Shown in pieces: positions 25,550 to 35,308 of a DNA stretch of 64,000 nt. This DNA is from Hoeflea_A sp965228785 (lineage in GTDB: Bacteria > Pseudomonadota > Alphaproteobacteria > Rhizobiales > Rhizobiaceae): assembly GCA_965228785.1 (NCBI GenBank), contig CBDDIF010000001.1, positions 62,001 through 126,000 on the forward strand, given 5' to 3'. Position 1 is the first letter of the stretch; every line of letters starts with the position of its first letter. A program made the translations under genes and the position numbers. The notes under the pieces are model-generated. The model was not told where the DNA came from and did no database searches. It saw only the letters and a list, made by a program, of their open reading frames with translations.

Positions 25550-28500
25550 ATGGGCGTGCGCCGTCACCCGAAGCGAGACAAACACATCGCCAGAGTGGCG
25601 GATATCCTCAAGAAGGAGAAACGGCCGGCGATCGATCCGGACATCCTTTTCGGGCGTGTGAGTGCCGATGACGTAGTCACGTTCCGCCCTGATGCCTTGG
25701 CGGCGGCAGCCGCCGACGCCCATCGTCAGCTGATGGAATGGGACGGCAAGAGCGCGCTCGTCAATGTCGAGACCGTCGAAGGCATCGATGTCGCAGGGCG
25801 ACCGGTGACGCTGGTGAGCATCATCGACCGCAACATGCCGTTCCTGTTCGATTCGGTCATGGCGGAGATTTCCACCTCGCATCGCGACACCTACCTTGCC
25901 GCGCATCCGATCCTTTCGGTCAGCCATGGCAAGGGCGGAAAGGTCGAGGATGTGGTGCTTTATGTCGCCGGTGAAAGCGACGAGGACTGGTCCAAGGTCA
26001 GCCTCATCCAGGTGTACCTGCCCAACATTTCCGCGGCGGCGATGGGTGAGCTCAAGGATTGCCTGCTCAAGGTGCTCGATCAGGTGCACCGGGCGGTGGT
26101 CGACTGGCGCGGCATGCTCGAAAAGCTCGACGGTGTCATCGACGAACTGGAAGCGTCGAGTGCCTTCCACCATGTCGCCGAGCGCGATGAAGCGCTGGCC
26201 TTTCTGTCGTGGCTGCGCGACGACAATTTCACCTTCCTCGGCATGCGCGAATATCACTATGCCGGGACCGGCAAGGAGGCCCGGGTGGAGCGCGCCGAGG
26301 ACACGGGGCTCGGCATTCTGTCCGATCCCAATGTGCGGGTGCTGAGGCGCGGCAGCGGCCATGTGACGACGACACCCGAATTGCTTGCATTCCTACAGGG
26401 ACCTGACGCGCTGATCGTCACCAAGGCCAATGTCCGTTCGCTCGTGCATCGACGCGCCTACATGGATTACATCGGCGTCAAGCGTTACGACGAGAGCGGC
26501 CGGGTCACCGGGGAACTTCGGATCGTCGGCCTGTTCACTTCAACGGCCTATACGCGGTCGGTCACCCGCATTCCGCTGCTGCGTTCCAAGGCCGACTCGG
26601 TCATTGCCAGTTTCGGCTTCGATTCGGAAAGCCATTCGGGCAAGATTTTGCTCAATGCCCTGGAAAGCTATCCGCGCGACGAGCTGTTCCAGGTCGATGT
26701 GCCGATGCTCGCCGGCTTTTGCGAACAGATCATGGAGCTCAACGACCGGCCACGCGTTCGGGTGCTGCCGCGCATCGACCGCTTCGACCGCTTCGTTTCC
26801 GTGATGGTCTACGTTCCACGCGACCAATACAATTCCGATGCCCGCGAGCGCATAGGCGCTTATCTCAAGGATGTCTTCGACGCCCGACTCTCGGCCTATT
26901 ATCCGGCCTTCCCGGAAGGCGGCGTCGCACGCGTTCATTTCGTGCTCGGTCGTTCGGCCGGCAAGACGCCGCGTGTGAACCAAGAAACGCTGGAAAACTC
27001 GGTGCGCACTATCGTCACGCGCTGGGAAGACCGTCTTGCGACCCTGGCTGGGGTAGAAGCCCTGTCGCTTCACACGTCCGATGCCTATCGCGATTACTTT
27101 ACGCCGGAGGAAGCGGTCGAGGATCTCGCCAACTTCCTGACCTGCAGCGACGACAATCCGATCAATATCGATTTCTATCAGCGCGACGGTGAGGCGAGTG
27201 ATCACCTGTCTCTGAAGATATTCCACCTGGACGAACCCGTCGAACTGTCGCGCCGGGTGCCGCTGCTTGAAAACCTGGGATTCAACGTCATCAGCGAGCA
27301 GACTTTCGATCTGTCGATTGGTGCGGATGTTACGGAAACCCGCAAGGTTGTGCTGCACAACATGGAACTGGTGCACCGCGAGGGCATGGCGGTCGACCTG
27401 GCGCTGCTCGTGCACATGCTCGACGAGGCATTCCTGTCGACCTGGCACAGTCGTATCGACAATGACAGTTTCAACCGGCTGGTCATCAATGCCGGTCTGA
27501 CGGCCCGTGAGGTCGTCGTCATGCGCGCCTATGCGCGCTATCTGCGGCAGGCCGGCATTACCTATTCGCAGGGCTACATTGCCGGTACGCTCAACCGCTA
27601 CCCGGACATTGCCGCGTCCATCTTCCGGTTGTTCCGCAGCCGGTTCGATTTGAAGGTGCGTGGCAAGAAGTCGGAACTCGATTCGGACAGGATCATCGCC
27701 GAAATCGAAGAAGAGCTGACCCGCGTGCCAAGCCTCGACGACGACCGTATCCTGCGGCGATACGTCAATGCCATCATGGCGACGGTACGGACCAACTACC
27801 ACCAGCGCCAGGATGACGGGTCTCCGCGCGAGTCGTTGGCATTCAAACTCGATCCGCGAGAACTTGACGGCATTCCCGAACCGCGGCCGTTCCGCGAAAT
27901 CTTTGTCTACGGGTCCGAAGTCGAAGGTGTTCATCTGCGCTTCGGACCGATCGCCCGCGGTGGTCTTCGCTGGTCCGACCGGGCGCAGGACTACCGCACC
28001 GAGGTGCTGGGGCTCGTCAAAGCACAGCAAGTCAAGAATGCGGTGATCGTTCCGGTCGGGTCCAAGGGCGGATTCTATCCGAAAAAACTGCCGGCGGGTG
28101 GAAACCGTGACGACGTCTTCGCCGCTGGCCGCGAGGCCTACAAGACTTTCATCTCGTCTTTGCTGTCGGTGACCGACAACATTGTCGACGACAAGATTGT
28201 TCGGCCGGGTCGCACGGTCTGCCATGACGGCGAGGATCCCTATTTCGTGGTCGCCGCCGACAAAGGCACGGCCACGTTCTCAGACACGGCCAATGCCATC
28301 AGCCAGGCGCATCATTTCTGGCTTGACGACGCTTTCGCGTCAGGCGGTTCCGCCGGTTACGACCACAAGAAGATGGGGATAACCGCGCGTGGCGCCTGGG
28401 AGGCGGTGGAGCGTCATTTCCGCGAAATGGACATCGATATCCAGAAGACGGAATTCAAGGTGATCGGCGTCGGCGACATGTCCGGCGATGTGTTCGGCAA

Positions 28501-30349
28501 TGGCATGCTTCTGTCGCCGAAGATCCAGCTGGTGGCGGCGTTCGACCACCGCGACATCTTCATCGATCCGGATCCGGACTGCGCTTCCAGTTTCAAGGAG
28601 CGCAAACGCATGTTCAATCTCGGCCGTTCCAGCTGGCAGGACTACGATCGCTCCAAGCTGTCAAAGGGCGGCATGATCATCCCGCGCAGCGAGAAGTCGG
28701 TGACCCTGACCGCGGAGGCCGCCAAGGCCATAGGCTTCAAGCATGCCAAGGCAACACCGTTCGAGATCCTTACGGCAATCCTCAAGGCCGACGTGGATCT
28801 GCTCTGGTTTGGCGGGATCGGCACCTACATCAAGGCGGCGGGTGAAAGCGACGACGAGGTCGGTGACCGGACCAACGATTCCATCCGCATCACCGCGAGT
28901 GAAGTGGGCGCCAAGGTCATTGGCGAGGGCGCCAATCTCGGCGTCACCCAGCTAGGTCGCATCGAATACAATCAGCACGGCGGCCGCTGCAATTCGGATG
29001 CCATCGACAACTCCGCCGGGGTCAACTCTTCTGACGTCGAGGTCAATATCAAGATTGCGCTGGCAACGGCGGTGCGTGACGAGCGGCTGACGCTCGCCAA
29101 CCGGAATAAACTGCTGGTGTCGATGACTGACGAAGTGGCCGCGCTGGTACTGCGCAACAACTATCTGCAGACGCTGGCGATTTCACTCGTCGACAGACGC
29201 AGCGCTCGCGCGACCGGCGATCTCGTGCGGATGATGAACCGGCTGGAGGCGGAAGGCCATCTCGACCGCGAAGTCGAGGAACTGCCCGACGACACGACGT
29301 TGGCCGAGCGGTTGGCTGCCAACAAGCCGCTCACGCGGGCGGAAATCGGCGTGCTCCTGTCCTACGCCAAGATCGTTCTCTTCGACGATCTGACCAGCAG
29401 CGAGCTGCTCGACGATCCCTATTTCGAGCGGGAGTTGATCGATTATTTCCCCAAACGCATGCACCGCCAGCACGGATCCGATATCAAGGGGCACCGGTTG
29501 CGCCGCGAAATTATCGGTACATTGCTGGCCAACGATGCGATCAACCGCGGCAGCCCGATCTATGTCAGCCGGTTGGTCGATGCCACCGGCATGCTGCCGG
29601 CCGACATCGTCAAGGCCTACGTCATGATCCGCGACGGTCTCGGTCTGCCGGAGCTCTACGATGCCATCGATGCACTCGACAACAAGGTTCCCGGCGACTT
29701 CCAGAACGAGCTCTATGCCGGCATGGGTCACGTCGTTCAGGCGGTCTCACGCTGGGCTCTGAAAACCGGTGTCAACCGCCAGCCGATCGGCGAAACGGTC
29801 AAGGCCATGCAGAAGGCGGTCGGCTCGCTGGAGGCGACGCTGCCGTCGCTGCTGCCGGAATTCATGAGGGAAGAGACGGAGATCTGGTACCAGCGATCAG
29901 TGGACAACGGTGTGCCGCGCAAACTGGCGCGGCGCCTGTGCCAACTGCCGGCGCTGTCACTGCTGCCGGAGATAATGCAGGTCTCTCAGAATGCCAAGGC
30001 GGACCTGAAAAAGACCGCTCAGGTTTTCTTTGCTGTCGGTGACTTGTTCCGTATCGGCCGCATCGACCTGGCGGCGCACCGTGCCAACATCTCCGACTAT
30101 TACGAGGCGCTTGCGGTCGCACGCTGCCTCGACGAGATCGGAGCGGCGCGGCGTTCCATCACCCAGGCTGCGCTTGAGCGGTTCGGCAAACACAAGGACC
30201 CGATTGCTGCATGGCATGACGATGATCGGGTGCGTGTCGACCGGGCACATGAGCGTGTCAGCACCCTGATCGAAAGCGGTGAAATCAGCGTCGCCCGGCT
30301 GACGGTAGCTGCCGGCATGATGACGGATGTGGCGCGGGGTCGGGCCTGA
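25550..30349 (+). CDS. Large NAD-dependent glutamate dehydrogenase
   Basis: About 1599 residues: the 180-kDa class that deaminates glutamate to 2-oxoglutarate with NAD, normally catabolic. The catalytic domain is in the centre: RFGPIARGGLRWSDRAQDYRTEVLGLVKAQ, then VGSKGGFYPKKLP with active-site Lys, followed by GVGDMSGDVFGNGMLLS. A long N-terminal ACT-like region and a C-terminal helical region flank it. ATG 25550 is chosen for the GGGAGAG SD and good match of MGVRRHPKRDKH to family starts; the frame is open further upstream. Confidence 0.95.
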   Translation: MGVRRHPKRDKHIARVADILKKEKRPAIDPDILFGRVSADDVVTFRPDALAAAAADAHRQLMEWDGKSALVNVETVEGIDVAGRPVTLVSIIDRNMPFLFDSVMAEISTSHRDTYLAAHPILSVSHGKGGKVEDVVLYVAGESDEDWSKVSLIQVYLPNISAAAMGELKDCLLKVLDQVHRAVVDWRGMLEKLDGVIDELEASSAFHHVAERDEALAFLSWLRDDNFTFLGMREYHYAGTGKEARVERAEDTGLGILSDPNVRVLRRGSGHVTTTPELLAFLQGPDALIVTKANVRSLVHRRAYMDYIGVKRYDESGRVTGELRIVGLFTSTAYTRSVTRIPLLRSKADSVIASFGFDSESHSGKILLNALESYPRDELFQVDVPMLAGFCEQIMELNDRPRVRVLPRIDRFDRFVSVMVYVPRDQYNSDARERIGAYLKDVFDARLSAYYPAFPEGGVARVHFVLGRSAGKTPRVNQETLENSVRTIVTRWEDRLATLAGVEALSLHTSDAYRDYFTPEEAVEDLANFLTCSDDNPINIDFYQRDGEASDHLSLKIFHLDEPVELSRRVPLLENLGFNVISEQTFDLSIGADVTETRKVVLHNMELVHREGMAVDLALLVHMLDEAFLSTWHSRIDNDSFNRLVINAGLTAREVVVMRAYARYLRQAGITYSQGYIAGTLNRYPDIAASIFRLFRSRFDLKVRGKKSELDSDRIIAEIEEELTRVPSLDDDRILRRYVNAIMATVRTNYHQRQDDGSPRESLAFKLDPRELDGIPEPRPFREIFVYGSEVEGVHLRFGPIARGGLRWSDRAQDYRTEVLGLVKAQQVKNAVIVPVGSKGGFYPKKLPAGGNRDDVFAAGREAYKTFISSLLSVTDNIVDDKIVRPGRTVCHDGEDPYFVVAADKGTATFSDTANAISQAHHFWLDDAFASGGSAGYDHKKMGITARGAWEAVERHFREMDIDIQKTEFKVIGVGDMSGDVFGNGMLLSPKIQLVAAFDHRDIFIDPDPDCASSFKERKRMFNLGRSSWQDYDRSKLSKGGMIIPRSEKSVTLTAEAAKAIGFKHAKATPFEILTAILKADVDLLWFGGIGTYIKAAGESDDEVGDRTNDSIRITASEVGAKVIGEGANLGVTQLGRIEYNQHGGRCNSDAIDNSAGVNSSDVEVNIKIALATAVRDERLTLANRNKLLVSMTDEVAALVLRNNYLQTLAISLVDRRSARATGDLVRMMNRLEAEGHLDREVEELPDDTTLAERLAANKPLTRAEIGVLLSYAKIVLFDDLTSSELLDDPYFERELIDYFPKRMHRQHGSDIKGHRLRREIIGTLLANDAINRGSPIYVSRLVDATGMLPADIVKAYVMIRDGLGLPELYDAIDALDNKVPGDFQNELYAGMGHVVQAVSRWALKTGVNRQPIGETVKAMQKAVGSLEATLPSLLPEFMREETEIWYQRSVDNGVPRKLARRLCQLPALSLLPEIMQVSQNAKADLKKTAQVFFAVGDLFRIGRIDLAAHRANISDYYEALAVARCLDEIGAARRSITQAALERFGKHKDPIAAWHDDDRVRVDRAHERVSTLIESGEISVARLTVAAGMMTDVARGRA

Positions 30350-30380
30350 TCCGATCATTGATCGAGGGGAACATAAGCCG

Positions 30381-31757
30381 ATGACGGACCAGACCATGGA
30401 TGGAGGCGATAGCCGCCCGGTCGACCGCAAGGGAGTTATCGGCTGGATGATGTTCGACTGGGCGACCCAGCCGTTCCACACGTTGATCATCACGTTTGTC
30501 TTTGCACCTTACTTCGCCGCGCACGTGGCGGACAATCCGGTGCGGGGTCAGGAAATCTGGGGTCTGGCCACTGGATTGGGAGGCCTTGCCATCGCCATCA
30601 TGGCTCCTGTACTGGGCGCGATCGCCGACAGCACCGGGCCCCGAAAACCTTGGATTCTGGCCTTTTCCTTTCCGGCCGTCATCGGCTGTTGGATGCTCTG
30701 GTATGCATTGCCGGGCGGCAGCGATATGACCCTGGTCATCGCAGCGCTCATTCTCGGCCTGATTGGAATGGAGTTCGCGGCGGTCTTCAACAATGCCATG
30801 ATGCCGGATCAGGTGCCGCGTTCGCACCTTGGCCGGCTTTCCGGTTCCGCCTGGGCGCTGGGCTATGTCGGCGGAATTGTCTCGCTTGTAATCGTGCTCG
30901 GATTTCTCGCGGCCGATTCCTCCAGCGGAAAGACGCTGTTCGGGCTCACCCCATTATTCGGGCTCGATCCGCAGACGCATCAGGGTGATCGGGCCGCCGG
31001 CCCCCTGACCGCCATTTGGTATGTGATCTTCGTGCTGCCGATGTTTCTGTTCACGCCCGATGTGCATCGTCGTCGCGTGAGCAGTGGTGCCGTTGCTCAG
31101 GGGCTAAGCCAGTTGCTGAAAACCTTGAAGGCGTTGCCGCGGGAGCGCAGCTACTTCAGCTTTCTGATTTCCAGCATGCTTTACCGTGACGCTTTAGGCG
31201 CACTGTATGCTTTCGGAGGCATCTATGCGGCAGGCGTACTGGGGTGGCCAACGATCAAAATCGGAATTTTCGGCATTCTGGCAGCGACCGTCGGTGTTTT
31301 TGGAGCCTGGGCCGGCGGACAGATTGATGACCGCTACGGTCCAAAGACTGTCGTCAACATTGGCATCGCCTTCCTGATCCTGTGCTGCATCCTGGTGGTG
31401 TCGACGTCGCCGACCGAAGTCCTCTTCATAACCGTGGGCAGCGAGGCGTCACCGTCCAATCTACCGGATCTGGCATTCTATGTGGCTGGTTGCCTCATCG
31501 GCGCCGCCGGCGGCGGTCTCCAGGCCGCATCGCGGACGCTGTTGGTGGACCAGGTGCCGGACGATCGTGTAACCGAGGCTTTCGGCCTCTATGCCCTGTC
31601 TGGAAAAGCCACCACGTTCATCGGCCCGCTGCTGATTGCCGGCGCGACCGGCCTGTTCGACAGTCAGCGACTCGGCGTAACGCCAGTCATTTTCCTGTTC
31701 ATCGCAGGCGCCCTGCTCCTGCCCTGGGTAAAGAGTGCGCATGACGCGCGGCCCTGA
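30381..31757 (+). CDS. MFS transporter, UMF1 (Atg22-like) family
   Basis: 458 residues with about 12 transmembrane helices. IGWMMFDWATQPFHTLIITFVFAPYF near the N-terminus is the hallmark of UMF1-family carriers, as is the loop GAIADSTGPRKPW after the second helix. Substrate unknown; some relatives export amino acids. It follows the NAD-GDH gene by 31 bp with an SD GAGGGG, so it may serve glutamate or its products. Convergent with purH. Confidence 0.85.
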   Translation: MTDQTMDGGDSRPVDRKGVIGWMMFDWATQPFHTLIITFVFAPYFAAHVADNPVRGQEIWGLATGLGGLAIAIMAPVLGAIADSTGPRKPWILAFSFPAVIGCWMLWYALPGGSDMTLVIAALILGLIGMEFAAVFNNAMMPDQVPRSHLGRLSGSAWALGYVGGIVSLVIVLGFLAADSSSGKTLFGLTPLFGLDPQTHQGDRAAGPLTAIWYVIFVLPMFLFTPDVHRRRVSSGAVAQGLSQLLKTLKALPRERSYFSFLISSMLYRDALGALYAFGGIYAAGVLGWPTIKIGIFGILAATVGVFGAWAGGQIDDRYGPKTVVNIGIAFLILCCILVVSTSPTEVLFITVGSEASPSNLPDLAFYVAGCLIGAAGGGLQAASRTLLVDQVPDDRVTEAFGLYALSGKATTFIGPLLIAGATGLFDSQRLGVTPVIFLFIAGALLLPWVKSAHDARP

Positions 31758-31779
31758 CGGTTACCCCCTGCGGCTGAAC

Positions 31780-33396
31780 TCAGTGCCGGAAATGCCGCAT
31801 GCCGGTGAAGACCATGGCGATGCCTGCTTCATCAGCGGCTTTGATGACCTCGTCATCGCGCATTGAACCGCCCGGTTGGATGACGGCGGTAGCGCCAGCC
31901 TCGATGGCAGATATCAGCCCGTCGGCGAAGGGGAAGAAGGCGTCCGAGGCGACAACGGATCCGCGCGTCAGCGGCTCTGCCAGACCAAGCGCCTTGGCGG
32001 CATCTTCGGCCTTTCGGGCGGCGATGCGCGACGAGTCGATGCGGCTCATCTGGCCGGCGCCGATTCCCACGGTGGCGCCGTCGCGGCAATAGACAATGGC
32101 GTTCGACTTGACGTGTTTGGCAACCCGGAACGCGAATTTCAGATCGCTCATTTCAGCGTCGCTCGGTGTTCGGGCCGTCACGCATTTCAGCTCGATATCG
32201 TCGACGCAGCCGTTGTCGCGAGACTGCACCAGCATGCCGCCGGCCACGGTTTTGGCCGACAGGCCGGGCGCACGCGGATCGGCGAGGTCGCCGGTCGACA
32301 GGAGACGCAGGTTCTTCTTTTCGGCGATCACGGCGCGCGCCGCCTCCGTGACGTCCGGTGCAATGATGACCTCGGTGAAGATCTTGACGATTTCACGGGC
32401 CGCTTCTACGTCAAGTGTGCGGTTGAAGGCAACAATCCCACCGAATGCCGAGACCGGGTCGCAAGCAAGTGCTGCTTCATAGGCAGCTTTCAGGCTCTCT
32501 CCGACGGCAACACCACAGGGATTGGCGTGTTTGATGATGGCGCAGGCCGATGCATCCTCCGGGGCAAATTCGCTGACCAGTTCGAACGCCGCATCGGTAT
32601 CGTTGATGTTGTTGTAGGAAAGCTGCTTGCCCTGATGCAAAACGGCGCTCGCCACCCCCGGTCGCGCATCGCCCGAGACATAGAAACCGGCGGTCTGATG
32701 CGGATTTTCACCATAGCGCATAACATCTCGAAGCGAGCCAGCAAGAATGCGCCTTTCGGGAGTTGCTTGCTTTAATTCGTCGGCGAACCATCCAGCGATG
32801 GCTGCATCATAAGACGCGGTTCTCGCATAGGCCCGCGCGGCCATGGACTTCCGAAAAGCCAGGCTCAGGTGGCCATCACCGGCATCGAGTTCTTCACCCA
32901 GCGCCGCATAATCCGTGACGTTCGTGATCACGGTGACATAGGCATGGTTCTTGGCCGCGGCGCGGATCATCGCCGGACCGCCGATGTCGATGTTCTCGAC
33001 CGTCGTATCGTAGTCTCCTCCGGCTGCCCGCACCGCCTCGAAGGGATAGAGATCGATCACGGCGATATCGATCGGTTCGATCGCATTGTCCTGCATGGCA
33101 GCGGCATGATCGGCATCGTCGCGGATCCCCAGCAGCCCACCGTGCACGCCCGGATGCAGGGTTTTGACCCGTCCGTCCATGATCTCCGGAAAGCCGGTCA
33201 GGTCGGAGACATCGCGTACCGACAGTCCGGCATCGGCGAGTTTTTTGGCGGTTCCGCCGGTCGAAACGAGTTCAATCCCGTGGGTTGCGAGTTTCTCAGC
33301 GAGCGGCACCAGGCCTGACTTGTCGGAGACGGACAGCAGGGCCCGGCGGGGCCGAACGAGATCCGGCGCCGGGATGTGTTTGGACGAAACGGCCAT
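31780..33396 (-). CDS. purH: Bifunctional AICAR formyltransferase/IMP cyclohydrolase
   Basis: Catalyses the last two steps of IMP synthesis. 538 residues: an N-terminal MGS-like cyclohydrolase domain (RALLSVSDKSGLVPLAEKLATHGIELVSTGGTAK) and a C-terminal AICARFT domain with the catalytic Lys-His pair in SACAIIKHANPCGVAVG and ending AGIAMVFTGMRHFRH. Last gene of the minus-strand run rsmB-heparinase-purH, 121 bp below the heparinase gene. Confidence 0.97.
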   Translation of the reverse strand: MAVSSKHIPAPDLVRPRRALLSVSDKSGLVPLAEKLATHGIELVSTGGTAKKLADAGLSVRDVSDLTGFPEIMDGRVKTLHPGVHGGLLGIRDDADHAAAMQDNAIEPIDIAVIDLYPFEAVRAAGGDYDTTVENIDIGGPAMIRAAAKNHAYVTVITNVTDYAALGEELDAGDGHLSLAFRKSMAARAYARTASYDAAIAGWFADELKQATPERRILAGSLRDVMRYGENPHQTAGFYVSGDARPGVASAVLHQGKQLSYNNINDTDAAFELVSEFAPEDASACAIIKHANPCGVAVGESLKAAYEAALACDPVSAFGGIVAFNRTLDVEAAREIVKIFTEVIIAPDVTEAARAVIAEKKNLRLLSTGDLADPRAPGLSAKTVAGGMLVQSRDNGCVDDIELKCVTARTPSDAEMSDLKFAFRVAKHVKSNAIVYCRDGATVGIGAGQMSRIDSSRIAARKAEDAAKALGLAEPLTRGSVVASDAFFPFADGLISAIEAGATAVIQPGGSMRDDEVIKAADEAGIAMVFTGMRHFRH

Positions 33397-33517
33397 AGCA
33401 ACGATCCTTCAAGGGGAAACCGTCGTTCGCGTAGCATAGTGCAGCGCAATATTGAACCGTCTGCGAACCGTTGGAGGAGGGTTCGAAGCCGGTTTCCACG
33501 GCTTGTGGATCGGGATG

Positions 33518-35224
33518 TTATTTCCGGGTCTTCGGAACCGAGCGGACAAAGGTCCAGGCGATTTCGGATTTCTGCGAGATCACCATGTTAACGACGATCT
33601 GGGCCGAGCGACGCGGCCCGGCGAGATCGGCAAAGAAGATGTCCTCCTCGATCTCCGCACCGACGTCGGGCGAATAGAAAGTCCAGAACTCACCATCGCT
33701 CGCGGTCAGGACGATGTCGTTGTTCTTGTCGCGGGACAGCTGGATTTTTGGATGAATATGGAAACGGATTGCAGCCTGGGTGTCGCGGGCGATCGACAGG
33801 TCGTAGCGCGATGATTTGGCCAATCGGTCGCGGCCGGACAGAACATTGCCTTCGGCGCTGAGCTGCAGAGAGCGCTCATGCACGAGCCCGAAGCGTTCGG
33901 CGAAACCATCATGTTTGGCGACAAAGCCCTGGCGGCCGGAATCGTCGTCACGGCGTTCGACGTCGACATTGGCCGGGCCTGAAACGATGACCGGGCCCAG
34001 ATAGGAAGAGTTGGAAATCGTTGCTGAAGATGTGTCAGCTACCGTCAATGTGGTGTGGGCGGCCGTGGTGCGCGCCAGCTTGGCATAGCTTGGCTGGAAA
34101 TAAGCCGGGGCGCCGCAATTGACGACAAAGCGGTTGCGGCCGCACGACATTTCGAAGGACAGGCAGCCGGCATGGGCGGTGGCTGACAGTTCTCCTGGCG
34201 GTGGCGGCCCGGTATCGGCAAGCACGATGGTCTTGCGGTTGGCCAGCCGCTGATACCTCATCTGCGGCGTCAATTTCAGCGGTTCCCCGCCGGCCTCGTC
34301 ATAGCGCAGAACCGACAGCAGCCGGTCGGCCGGTTGCGCCGTCGTACCGTTGAACAGCGCCAGCGTGCCGTCGGTATGGCGGAAGAAGCGCAGCGCCTGG
34401 AACATGCGGTCGATACTGGGTACCAGCCCCTTTGGCGGTGTGTGGCCGAGATTAAGGTAGGTCTGGCGCAACGGCAGCAGGTCAGCCAGCAAGGTCATGT
34501 TGACCTGCGGATTGCGCGACACGTGGCCGCCATCCGGCAGGATCTGTTTTTCAAGTTCGATGTCTAGATTGCGCGCCGCGATCTTGATGGCGGACGGGCT
34601 GGCCGGCGTCGCCAGCGTCGTCATGGCCAGAGCCATATAAACCCGGAACCGCGACTCACCTTCGCGCATGACAGGTGCCGTGCGGCGCAGGTAACGGTTC
34701 TGCAGGGCGATGCTGCGAATAAACCGCTTGTAGAAACCACGATCCTGGTTCTTCAGGATGATCGGCGAGTGCGACAGCCATGCCAGAAGGCGCTGGGCGG
34801 TAACATCCGGCTGCCAGGCTATGCCGACCTTGCTCTTGCCCCAGGTGTTGATCCAGTCTTCGGTGAGTTGGCGGGCATCGGCGAATGCTTCGTCGGTGTT
34901 GGCGGCGCGCAGGTGGCGCAGCCAGCGGAAGCTGTGGAGCGATTCGTCGAACCCCTCCGACGGCCCCACCATCAGGAAAGGCGACTGTCCTTCGGTTTCA
35001 AGCACGCGGCCTGCCAACGGAAAGCGACCGGTGTGGATTTCGTGTGCAATATAGGGGTCTGCAATGCGCAAATCGGTCGGGGCGACGATGAGGCGGTCGG
35101 GCACCTTGCCGAAAATACGCCAGGCGGCAATACGGCCGATCGACAGCCGCCGCGTTATGCGCCGTCCGGTTTCACGCAGATAAAGCGGCACGACGTGCCG
35201 AAACTGAGTCAATGCTGCCGCCAA
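33518..35224 (-). CDS. Heparinase II/III-family protein
   Basis: 568 residues. An N-terminal alpha-alpha toroid (GRFPLAGRVLETEGQSPF, LHSFRWLRHLRA, then LPDGGHVSRNPQVNMTLLADLLPLR, the family signature with the His) and a C-terminal beta-sandwich. No clear signal peptide. The rhizobial gene order rsmB-this-purH is conserved, but the polysaccharide substrate is unknown and the enzyme may act on an internal or exported glycan. Confidence 0.88.
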   Translation of the reverse strand: MAAALTQFRHVVPLYLRETGRRITRRLSIGRIAAWRIFGKVPDRLIVAPTDLRIADPYIAHEIHTGRFPLAGRVLETEGQSPFLMVGPSEGFDESLHSFRWLRHLRAANTDEAFADARQLTEDWINTWGKSKVGIAWQPDVTAQRLLAWLSHSPIILKNQDRGFYKRFIRSIALQNRYLRRTAPVMREGESRFRVYMALAMTTLATPASPSAIKIAARNLDIELEKQILPDGGHVSRNPQVNMTLLADLLPLRQTYLNLGHTPPKGLVPSIDRMFQALRFFRHTDGTLALFNGTTAQPADRLLSVLRYDEAGGEPLKLTPQMRYQRLANRKTIVLADTGPPPPGELSATAHAGCLSFEMSCGRNRFVVNCGAPAYFQPSYAKLARTTAAHTTLTVADTSSATISNSSYLGPVIVSGPANVDVERRDDDSGRQGFVAKHDGFAERFGLVHERSLQLSAEGNVLSGRDRLAKSSRYDLSIARDTQAAIRFHIHPKIQLSRDKNNDIVLTASDGEFWTFYSPDVGAEIEEDIFFADLAGPRRSAQIVVNMVISQKSEIAWTFVRSVPKTRK

Positions 35225-35308
35225 ACCCTATCCCCGTACTCCCCGTGAAGGGGCGCCCGTCCGTCTATACCATAAGACTATTTCGTCGACAGGGTAAATG
35301 AATGCCAA

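Noticed and set aside
26540..28225. Minus-strand 561-codon frame inside the NAD-GDH gene
   Set aside because: Antisense shadow of the catalytic region of NAD-glutamate dehydrogenase; high GC makes long antisense frames common.
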